DNA from: Victivallales bacterium
Lineage (GTDB): Bacteria > Verrucomicrobiota > Lentisphaeria > Victivallales > Victivallaceae
Assembly: GCA_030634125.1 (NCBI GenBank)
Contig: DAOWBJ010000003.1
Location: forward strand, 1 to 20,100
Direction: 5' to 3'
Length of the DNA: 20,100 nucleotides
The translations under genes and the position numbers were made by a program. Position 1 is the stretch's first letter. The number at the start of each line of letters is the position of its first letter. Positions 14,117 through 20,100 of the stretch are shown here, piece after piece. Below the pieces are notes generated by a model that saw nothing but the letters and a program-made list of their open reading frames with translations, did no database searches and was not told the origin of the DNA.

Positions 14117-14148
14117 AACAGTAGTGATATTAACAGCAGGAGAAGTCC

Positions 14149-15183
14149 ATGAGCAGTTCAAAAGAAAGTTATCGATATGAACAGATCGCGCGTACTCTGC
14201 AGCGCAATATTAAACGGGGTTTGTTTCCGTCCGGGAAATTGCCGCCCGAACGGTTTCTGGCAGAATATTTTGACGTTAACCGCTTGACTCTGCGTAAAGC
14301 GATGAAACTGCTGGAAGCTGAAAAATGGATATTCCGTATGGGACGGCGCGGGACTTTTATTGTGAAAGGAGATCAGTTCGGCGGGATTACTAAACGCCGC
14401 GTATTTGCCTATGTGCTGGCGGGTGAAGATGATTTTTCATCCGTTTACGCAAATAGTTTTGCCGCTTTGTCGCGGAGACTGGTGGCGGTCGGCGGCAGTT
14501 TGCTGTTTTACGTCGTTAAAAACCTTGACGAATTGGGTCCCCTGGAAGAAGCTACGATGGGACACGGTGTTGATGGTATTTTTGTCTCCGGCAAAATGAA
14601 TGTGGAGATGATTGAAAAAATACGTTCCTGGGGAGCTCCTGTTGTTGTGCTGGGACAGTTGATGTATCGCGATCCGCTGGAAGACGAGCTGGATCAGGTG
14701 ATTGTGGATAGTTTGGATTATTCGTACCGTTGTACCAAAATGCTGATAGAGCAGGGTGCTGAAAAGATAGCACTGGTAAACGGACCGTCTTATCAGGTGT
14801 TTTCAGATTCTACACAGGGCTATATGAAAGCCTTGAATGAAGCCGGGATAAGTTTTGATGAACAGATGGTGCTTAGTTGCGTAGAGGATAGCGCCTTATC
14901 CGCGGAGAAAAGATTCAGCGAATTGCTTGGCGGTCATGAAATTGACGCGGTTTTTGTTGCCGGCGAAAGTTTGCAAATCGGAGTTCGGCAGGCATTGTGG
15001 AATTCAAAAAATAGTGATATTATGCTGGCTTCGCTAAGTTATGGCTCTTTGAAGCCTTCGTCTAATTGTTTATTAATGACGATTCCCACAAATAAAATAG
15101 CCTCCGAAGCAGTTGAGTTGATAGGGAATAGATTAGCAAATACGAAAAAAACGCCCGAAACGATAAAGATTTTAGCGGAATAG
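14149..15183 (+). CDS. GntR-headed transcriptional regulator with LacI-type ligand domain
   Basis: A 344-residue regulator. Residues 8-72 are a GntR winged helix: YEQIARTLQRNIKRG, then LPPERFLAEYFDVNRLTLRK and the wing RMGRRGTFIVKG. Residues about 82-342 match the periplasmic-binding-protein-like ligand domain of LacI/GalR regulators: GHGVDGIFVSG, a VVLGQ strand, VIVDSLDYSYRCTKMLIEQG, KIALVNGP, the GYMKALNEAGI motif, and an end with EAVELIGNRL. Such proteins sense sugars or related metabolites and repress or activate nearby genes. An AGGAG site lies just before the ATG. No sugar-use genes are adjacent in this window, so the effector is unknown. Upstream repeats suggest autoregulation. Confidence 0.88.
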   Translation: MSSSKESYRYEQIARTLQRNIKRGLFPSGKLPPERFLAEYFDVNRLTLRKAMKLLEAEKWIFRMGRRGTFIVKGDQFGGITKRRVFAYVLAGEDDFSSVYANSFAALSRRLVAVGGSLLFYVVKNLDELGPLEEATMGHGVDGIFVSGKMNVEMIEKIRSWGAPVVVLGQLMYRDPLEDELDQVIVDSLDYSYRCTKMLIEQGAEKIALVNGPSYQVFSDSTQGYMKALNEAGISFDEQMVLSCVEDSALSAEKRFSELLGGHEIDAVFVAGESLQIGVRQALWNSKNSDIMLASLSYGSLKPSSNCLLMTIPTNKIASEAVELIGNRLANTKKTPETIKILAE

Positions 15184-15198
15184 AGATTTTTTTTAAAT

Positions 15199-15227
15199 TT
15201 GCTAAAGTTGTTTGTTGGGATTATATT
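15199..15227 (+). promoter_or_regulatory. Candidate promoter of the 503-residue membrane protein gene
   Basis: TTGCTA (15199-15204), 17 bases, TATATT (15222-15227), about 42 bases before the start codon at 15270. It allows expression independent of the regulator gene upstream. Confidence 0.4.
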
Positions 15228-15269
15228 AAGGGTTTTTTATAGAACGAACAGAGGTTTTGAGAAGATATT

Positions 15270-16781
15270 ATGCAGAAGATTGAAGAAAATATTAGAATTC
15301 ATGATAAGTTTCAATTTGAGATAAAGTTTGTTTATCCTTTTGATCGAGCTGTACCGGTTACGGAATATACGGTTGAACATTTTTTGTTTGTCCCGAATAA
15401 CCTGGGAATCAACAAGCAAAATTATTCAAAAGAACAATTTTATAGTGATATTCAGAAATATATTCGTTTAAAAACACCTGTATTCAATTTGCATTCCATG
15501 ACCAGCGGAGAAGATAATCCACTGGAAAAATTAAGCGAAACAATGAAATTTATGGCTAACGCGCCTGATGAACATTCAGCTAATCATAATTATAAATACC
15601 AACTGAAGATGTTTTGCGCGATATTCAAGAGCGCAATCCGCGATGAGGAATTATTCATTGAAAAACGACTTGAACCTAAGGAGCAGAGAGCGGCGGCGGC
15701 TAAGGTTGTAAATGATATTCGGGAAGCTATTGAGAATTTCCGCGCGCTTAAACCGTTGATTCAAATTCCGCATATTACTTATAAGCAAATGGCTCTGTTC
15801 AATTTTGCTGATGAATACATGAGTATTTTGATCGAGCAACGTATATTTAAGCTTTTGGATTTTTTGAAGAGACAGAAAAATCCCCAATATTCCAAAATCA
15901 GTCCGGTTTTACTGGCGTTGACGGCGACCGAGTGTGATTACCGTGTAAAACAAAATTATCCGTCCATCGCCAAAGAAAGCAGATCGAATGAAACAATAGT
16001 TTACCGCAGTCGCATTTTGAAGAAAATAATGGGCAATATTCTATTTTTGAGTACGAATATCAAAACCGAAGGTCGTTTGCGTGAACAAATCAGTCTGGGT
16101 TTTGCCGCTGGTTTGGCGATGGCTTTTGCGACATCGTTTATTTTTCTGTCGCGCCGGCTTTTTGAAGATTTCACGGTTTCGTTGTTCGCGTTGTTGATTA
16201 TCATTTATGTTTTCAAAGACCGCGTAAAAGAAATAACTAAAAGTGTTATGGTAAAAATATTGCGGAAATATATTTATGACTATAAAACCAGGTTGACGAC
16301 CAGTTTCGAGAGAAAAATAGGATTTTGCCGGGAGATTTTCAGTTTTATTACGGAAGATAAATTGCCGCAGATGATTAACCGCATTCGCAATAAAGATTAT
16401 ATTAATGAACTTGAGAATGGATATACTCCAGAGGAAATTATTTATTATAAAAAATATATCCGTATTTATTCAGGGCAATGCAAACGTTTATTAAAAGACT
16501 TTAACGTTGATGGAGTCAATGATATTCTGCGTTTTAATGTGCGTCATTTTATGTACAAAATGGATAATCCATTAAAAAATCTTTTTGTTGCTGCCGGTGA
16601 TGATGATTTTAAGAAAGTCAACGGTAAATGTCTTTATCATGTGAATTTGATTTTGAAGTACGGTGGTTTGAAGGATGATCCTTTTTACCGCAAATTCAGG
16701 ATAATTTTGAATCGTGACGGTATAAGAAGAATAGAAAAAGTACCCTGCGACCTGACTAAAACAACTCCTGTTAACGGGTGA
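15270..16781 (+). CDS. Large protein of unknown function with a central membrane hairpin
   Basis: A 503-residue protein I do not recognise. It has an N-terminal soluble half (1-270) with a charged, helical character. Two closely spaced hydrophobic segments (about 275-293 and 301-316) form a membrane hairpin joined by a short basic/acidic turn (SRRLFEDF). A soluble C-terminal half (320-503), rich in Lys and Arg, follows. No signal peptide or catalytic motif was seen. Purine-rich GAGAAGA ahead of ATG 15270 is a weak ribosome binding site. Base composition is more AT-rich than in neighbouring genes. Its last 11 bases overlap the end of the convergent bioDA gene. Both large domains should face the cytoplasm if the hairpin topology is right. 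Confidence 0.75.
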   Translation: MQKIEENIRIHDKFQFEIKFVYPFDRAVPVTEYTVEHFLFVPNNLGINKQNYSKEQFYSDIQKYIRLKTPVFNLHSMTSGEDNPLEKLSETMKFMANAPDEHSANHNYKYQLKMFCAIFKSAIRDEELFIEKRLEPKEQRAAAAKVVNDIREAIENFRALKPLIQIPHITYKQMALFNFADEYMSILIEQRIFKLLDFLKRQKNPQYSKISPVLLALTATECDYRVKQNYPSIAKESRSNETIVYRSRILKKIMGNILFLSTNIKTEGRLREQISLGFAAGLAMAFATSFIFLSRRLFEDFTVSLFALLIIIYVFKDRVKEITKSVMVKILRKYIYDYKTRLTTSFERKIGFCREIFSFITEDKLPQMINRIRNKDYINELENGYTPEEIIYYKKYIRIYSGQCKRLLKDFNVDGVNDILRFNVRHFMYKMDNPLKNLFVAAGDDDFKKVNGKCLYHVNLILKYGGLKDDPFYRKFRIILNRDGIRRIEKVPCDLTKTTPVNG

Positions 16782-18759
16782 TTTGCAGCATGGCTTTGGT
16801 CAATATACTGAGGTCTTCGCTGGAAATAATGTATGGCGGCATGATATAAATCAATCTTCCGAAAGGTCTTATCCATACTCCGGCTTCGACGAAACTCTTT
16901 TGAATTTTTGCCATATCCACAGCTTCTTTCATTTCGATCACCCCGATAGCTCCGAGGACGCGGACATCTTTGACTTTGGGATGTTCGCGGGCGGGAGCGA
17001 GCTCACTTTTCAGTTGTTGTTCAATGGCGGCGATTTTTGTTTTCCAGTCATATTGTTCGAGCAAATCCAGAGAGGCTTTTGCCACAGCGCAGGCGAGGGG
17101 ATTACCCATGAAAGTCGGCCCATGCATGAAAACTCCGGGTTCAGAACTCGAAATTGTATGAGCTATATCAATGGTCGCGAGCGTTGCCGCCAGCGTCATG
17201 CAGCCGCCCGTCAAAGCTTTGCCGACGCACATAATATCAGGTGTAACCCCGGCGTGTTCACAGGCGAAAAGTTTGCCGCTGCGCCCGAAGCCGGTAGCTA
17301 TTTCGTCAAAAATCAGCAGGACACTATGTTCATCGCAGAGTTTGCGCAACTCAACGAGATACTGCGGCGAATAAAAACGCATGCCGCCGGCGCCCTGGAC
17401 GACTGGCTCAAGGATTACAGCCGCAATCCTGTCGGCGTGTTTTTCCAGAGTCGAGCGCATTCCGGCGATATCTTCGGGATTCCATTCATCCTCAAAACCG
17501 CAGAGCGGAGCTTCGACAAAATAATGTTTGGCAAGTGTATCCGTGAACAATGAATGCATTCCGGTTACCGGGTCGCAAAGCGCCATGGCTCCGAGGGTGT
17601 CGCCGTGATAACCTGAACGTATTGTCAAAAGACGGCTCTTGTTTTTCAAGCCTTTAGCCTGTTGATATTGCAGAGCCATTTTGATCGCGACTTCGACGCT
17701 GATTGAGCCGGAGTCCGAGAGGAAAACTTTTTGCAGCGGTTCTGGTGTTATTTCAATGAGTTTGCGGCAAAGATCAACGGCTGGTTGATGAGTAATACCG
17801 CCGAACATGACGTGCGACATTTTTTCGAGCTGTTTTTTAACCGCTTCGTTCAAAACCGGATGATTGTAGCCGTGTATCGCCGCCCACCACGAGGACATGC
17901 CGTCAATAAGTTTGCGTCCGTCGGCAAGCTTCAGGCGCACTCCCGAAGCGGATTCCACCGGATAAACCGGCAGCGGCTCCAGCATCGAAGTATAGGGATG
18001 CCAGATGTGCTCTCTATCAAATTTTAACATAAGCTCAAGAGCTTTTTTATCTTTTATTTTCACTTTTTGTTTTATATCCTGAGTGAAAATTCCGCTGAAA
18101 TCCACCGTTGGAGGGTTGTTTAAATCTTTGACATGAGGCAAGTGAATGAGCGGCGCGTCAATCTTGTGAGATTTCAGCCAATCGCTTATAATTAACTTTG
18201 AATCTTCGGCTATCGCCGAATTTCCCCGCGGATATTCGTTGTAAACAACTCCGGCAATAGGAATATTCCGGTTCAGTGCGGCTTCCAGAGTCAAAAGCGT
18301 GTGGTTTATACTGCCGAGCCGGGCGGAACTGACGATGATTAATGAATAGTTTTGTTCCGCGATAAAGTCCGCGGTCAATAAATCCCTGGTCAAAGGAACC
18401 ATAAGTCCGCCTGCGCCTTCGAGCAGTACGCAGTCGTATGATTCAGCGAGCTTGTTTACGCATTTTGCGATGTGTGCCGGATCAATAGCGCATCCTTCCA
18501 TCTCGGCGGCAAGGTGCGGCGAGGCGGGGAATTTGAATGTATACGGGCATGTTTTTTTAGCGCGGTCTTCAGGGAGCAGTTCAATACCCTCGAGTTTGCG
18601 ATGCGTGATGATGTCTTCGGCGATGTCTTTACTGCCGGTTTGTATAAGTTTAGCACTGATGTAATTTACCCTGGCGGAGCGCAAAAAACGCGCCAGCAAG
18701 CCGGTTACAATGCTTTTGCCGATATCGGTATCTATTCCTGTTACAAAAAATGTTGCCAT
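16771..18759 (-). CDS. bioDA: Fused dethiobiotin synthetase / DAPA aminotransferase (BioD-BioA)
   Basis: A 662-residue fusion joining two successive biotin enzymes. Residues 1 to about 220 are BioD: a variant P-loop GIDTDIGKS (8-16; the usual form is GTDTxVGKT), ISAKLIQTG, and LLEGAGGLMVPL. From about 245 comes BioA (class III PLP aminotransferase): IWHPYTSM near 252, the SSWWAAIHGYNHP motif, DSGSISVEVAIKMA, the Asp in IFDEIATGFGRSG, and the PLP lysine K514 in VGKALTGG. BioA makes 7,8-diaminopelargonate using SAM as amino donor, and BioD closes the ureido ring to dethiobiotin. The order D then A is opposite to the pathway order. The gene starts 5 bases after bioC ends. No frameshift or internal stop is seen between domains. 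Confidence 0.93.
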   Translation of the reverse strand: MATFFVTGIDTDIGKSIVTGLLARFLRSARVNYISAKLIQTGSKDIAEDIITHRKLEGIELLPEDRAKKTCPYTFKFPASPHLAAEMEGCAIDPAHIAKCVNKLAESYDCVLLEGAGGLMVPLTRDLLTADFIAEQNYSLIIVSSARLGSINHTLLTLEAALNRNIPIAGVVYNEYPRGNSAIAEDSKLIISDWLKSHKIDAPLIHLPHVKDLNNPPTVDFSGIFTQDIKQKVKIKDKKALELMLKFDREHIWHPYTSMLEPLPVYPVESASGVRLKLADGRKLIDGMSSWWAAIHGYNHPVLNEAVKKQLEKMSHVMFGGITHQPAVDLCRKLIEITPEPLQKVFLSDSGSISVEVAIKMALQYQQAKGLKNKSRLLTIRSGYHGDTLGAMALCDPVTGMHSLFTDTLAKHYFVEAPLCGFEDEWNPEDIAGMRSTLEKHADRIAAVILEPVVQGAGGMRFYSPQYLVELRKLCDEHSVLLIFDEIATGFGRSGKLFACEHAGVTPDIMCVGKALTGGCMTLAATLATIDIAHTISSSEPGVFMHGPTFMGNPLACAVAKASLDLLEQYDWKTKIAAIEQQLKSELAPAREHPKVKDVRVLGAIGVIEMKEAVDMAKIQKSFVEAGVWIRPFGRLIYIMPPYIISSEDLSILTKAMLQITR

Positions 18760-18764
18760 AGTTA

Positions 18765-19514
18765 TTATTTCACATTGGCGATAATGATTATCGGGTGATA
18801 AGTCAATGATACGCCGGATTCAGTTTCGTTACTCTCAATATAACGCTTGATAAAATTTTGTAAATCCGATTTGGTCCATATTTGTTTAGAAACCGCGGTA
18901 ACTCCGGTTTTCTGCAGGTGGCGCAGGACATCCATGGGGTGTTCAAAGTGAACTTTGCGGATATTTTCGTGATAACAGCTTATTTCAAAATGTTTGCCTA
19001 CAGCGTTTTTCAGTTCCGGCGCGGATAGATAGTTAAGAGTTTTGCCGGTAAGTTCAGTTATTTCACAGGCGTTTAGCGGACCGAAAGTGGAAAAAGACAG
19101 AACGCCGTCCGGGTTAAGGATTCCAGCAAGTTGCGACAGGACTTTTGGTAAATGATCGAGCCATTGAAAAGTGGCATTGGAAATGATCAAGTCAAGATTT
19201 TGGGGCAGGACAGGGATATTTTCGATATCACCGCTGATAAATTCAGTATTTGGGGATTTTGAGCTTAATTTAGCGCACTCATCGACTAGATCGTTGAGAT
19301 ATAATTTTTCATATTCAAACATTTTAACGATTTGCCGTGTCATGATGCCGGAACCGCAGCCTATCTCAAATATACGTTCAAACTTATCTCCGGCAATAGT
19401 GGAGAGCTCGAACAGTAAACGTTCGGCAATAGCTTTTTGCACGAGCGCGTGCTCCGCGTAAGTCTTCAGACTGCGGGCAAAACGCTTTTTAATTAGTTCT
19501 TTATCTAATTTCAT
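18765..19514 (-). CDS. bioC: Malonyl-ACP O-methyltransferase BioC
   Basis: A class I SAM methyltransferase of 249 residues. Its N-terminus, LIKKRFARSLKTYAEHALVQ, is typical of BioC. Then come the SAM-binding motif FEIGCGSG (near 49-56), the acidic LYLNDLVDE, and NATFQWLDH, the post-motif found in BioC. It methylates malonyl-ACP to start pimelate synthesis for biotin. I prefer ATG 19514 (MKLDKEL); the frame extends 11 codons to 19547, but those codons read through the TATCCTG repeat and are not family-like. No good ribosome binding site is seen for either. It is followed after 5 bases by bioDA. bioF, bioB and a BioH-type esterase are not in the window. Confidence 0.87.
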   Translation of the reverse strand: MKLDKELIKKRFARSLKTYAEHALVQKAIAERLLFELSTIAGDKFERIFEIGCGSGIMTRQIVKMFEYEKLYLNDLVDECAKLSSKSPNTEFISGDIENIPVLPQNLDLIISNATFQWLDHLPKVLSQLAGILNPDGVLSFSTFGPLNACEITELTGKTLNYLSAPELKNAVGKHFEISCYHENIRKVHFEHPMDVLRHLQKTGVTAVSKQIWTKSDLQNFIKRYIESNETESGVSLTYHPIIIIANVK

Positions 19515-19531
19515 AATTTTTTTAGACAGGA

Positions 19532-19565
19532 TAACAGGATAATACATGATAAAACAATCCTGTTA
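19532..19565. repeat. TAACAGGAT / ATCCTGTTA inverted repeat between bioC and the GxxExxY gene
   Basis: TAACAGGAT (19532-19540) and ATCCTGTTA (19557-19565) are perfect 9-base inverted copies. An extra partial unit GACAGGAT lies at 19525-19532. The stop codon of the GxxExxY gene is inside the right copy. A further copy, ATCCTGTTA, is at 20003-20011 on the other side of that gene. Confidence 0.6.
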
Positions 19566-19946
19566 ATCAAAGTCCTCTAACAATCTTAATTTACGTTTTA
19601 CTTCAACCTTATTTTCCGAAAAATTTAGAATAAGACCAACATCTCTATCTGTTGCCGTCAAATAATTAACCAATTGAACTTCGTGAGCACGAATGATTTT
19701 CTGCACTGATTTAAGTTCTACTATTACCACATCTTCAACCAAAATATCCGCAATGAAATTCCCTACTTCTTGACCAGCATAAAAGACACTAATCGGTACT
19801 TGAAAAGTAGCCGACACACCAGATTTTTCAAGTTCAATCAACATACATTTTTCGTAAACTGATTCTAGGTATCCAAATCCCATTGTATTGTAAACTTTGT
19901 AGGCACAGCCAATAATTTTTTCTGTAAGTTCAACATGCTTTCGCAT
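19563..19946 (-). CDS. GxxExxY family protein
   Basis: A 127-residue protein with the family-naming motif G25-YL-E28-SV-Y31 in MGFGYLESVYEKC. It also has a nuclease-like core pattern of D67 followed by E77-L-K79 (FIADILVEDVVIVELKSV), and an end with GLILNFSENKVEVKR. By recall the family is widespread as many near-identical copies in some genomes, has a PD-(D/E)xK-like fold, and has no settled function. AAAGG lies about 11 bases before the ATG, and a small CATGC/GCATG stem (19934-19947) covers the start. The gene sits directly upstream of bioC and is bracketed by TATCCTGTTA repeats, suggesting it is an inserted unit. Confidence 0.88.
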   Translation of the reverse strand: MRKHVELTEKIIGCAYKVYNTMGFGYLESVYEKCMLIELEKSGVSATFQVPISVFYAGQEVGNFIADILVEDVVIVELKSVQKIIRAHEVQLVNYLTATDRDVGLILNFSENKVEVKRKLRLLEDFD

Positions 19947-19976
19947 GACATTTACCGCCTTTGATTTTGATATACC

Positions 19977-20011
19977 GGATAAAACAAAATTAAATCTTGT
20001 TTATCCTGTTA
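19977..20011. repeat. Repeat copy and imperfect hairpin upstream of the GxxExxY gene
   Basis: GGATAAAACAA (19977-19987) pairs imperfectly with TTGTTTATCC (19997-20006), one extra A on the left arm. It runs into ATCCTGTTA (20003-20011), which matches the repeat on the far side of the gene. Together they bracket the gene. Confidence 0.45.
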
Positions 20012-20043
20012 TACTATCAAATTTTCGATTCAGTCATATGCAT

Positions 20044-20052
20044 AATATAGCA
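20044..20052 (-). promoter_or_regulatory. Extended -10 promoter candidate for the GxxExxY gene
   Basis: Read leftward, TGC-TATATT is an extended -10 element about 98 bases ahead of the GxxExxY start. TGGCAG, 16 bases further upstream of the hexamer, is a weak -35. It could also feed the biotin genes downstream. No BirA-type biotin operator was found near it or before bioC. Confidence 0.35.
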
Positions 20053-20100
20053 TAATTGCGAAATTCTGCCAGAAAAACTTTGCTTTTTTTCTGTTTGTTG

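Larger units (their letters stand above)
13661..14148. other. Regulatory spacer with repeats, hairpin leader and a possible gene remnant
   Basis: There is no intact gene in these 488 bases. The left part contains CGACACA (13721-13727) and its inverted copy TGTGTCG (13785-13791), 57 bases apart, with T-rich sequence after. The middle holds a short decayed frame on the minus strand. The right part holds repeated TTGGTATA boxes and a long hairpin directly ahead of the regulator gene. The last three are listed separately. Confidence 0.6.

Noticed and set aside
16783..17553. A 256-codon plus-strand open frame opposite bioDA
   Set aside because: It is antisense to well-conserved BioA coding sequence, has no ribosome site and no recognisable protein features.
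19977..20100. BirA (biotin repressor) operator controlling the biotin genes
   Set aside because: No TTGTAAACC-N15-GGTTTACAA-like dyad was seen here or between 19514 and 19562.
1..20100. CRISPR array, insertion sequence with transposase, rRNA genes
   Set aside because: No regularly spaced direct repeats of CRISPR size, no transposase or integrase frame and no rRNA-like segments were seen.

Overview
The window looks like a chromosomal segment of a Gram-negative bacterium of moderate, AT-leaning base composition. The Gram-negative call rests on a YidC with a large periplasmic domain and on a lipoprotein signal. A member of the Verrucomicrobiota/Lentisphaerota (PVC) group would fit. The hints are a GntR/LacI-type regulator, many starts with weak or no Shine-Dalgarno, a GxxExxY gene, and rpmH-rnpA-yidD-yidC-khpB without dnaA beside it. 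This placement is inference from gene content; no rRNA or marker phylogeny was possible.

Region 1 (1-4061) is the accessory part and the most interesting. On the minus strand a compact operon runs from 3854 down to 710: a PqqD-like peptide-recognition protein, two different radical SAM/SPASM proteins, and a signal-peptidase-like (S26) serine protease. Pointing at its tail on the plus strand (397-657) is a small Cys/Gly-rich peptide gene with five C-x-x-G-x-G/S units after a short leader. Together they read as a RiPP (ribosomally made, post-translationally modified peptide) locus: precursor, recognition protein, two maturases and a candidate leader protease. The PqqD-like protein and the two radical SAM proteins resemble, from memory, the ScmD/ScmE/ScmF members of the 'SynChlorMet' cassette, whose product is unknown to me. 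TTTGCAAA-type sites lie in front of both the operon and the peptide gene, which suggests joint control.

Region 2 (4062-5573) is a divergent LCAT-like alpha/beta-hydrolase lipoprotein with a complete Ser-Asp-His triad.

Region 3 (5796-9044) is the conserved housekeeping cluster rpmH-rnpA-yidD-yidC-khpB, followed by tRNA-Pro(CGG). It supplies ribosomal protein L34, the RNase P protein, membrane insertion factors and an RNA-binding protein. Region 4 (9106-13660) has gatB and a zinc-ribbon protein on the minus strand, then ffh (SRP54) and a two-helix membrane protein on the plus strand.

Region 5 (13661-16781) holds a largely gene-free stretch. In it are a possible regulator remnant, repeated TTGGTATA boxes and a long hairpin leader, all in front of a GntR-headed, LacI-like regulator. 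A 503-residue membrane protein of unknown function follows. Region 6 (16771-20100) is a biotin unit on the minus strand, bioC followed by a bioD-bioA fusion. Directly upstream of it is a GxxExxY gene bracketed by short TAACAGGAT/ATCCTGTTA repeats.
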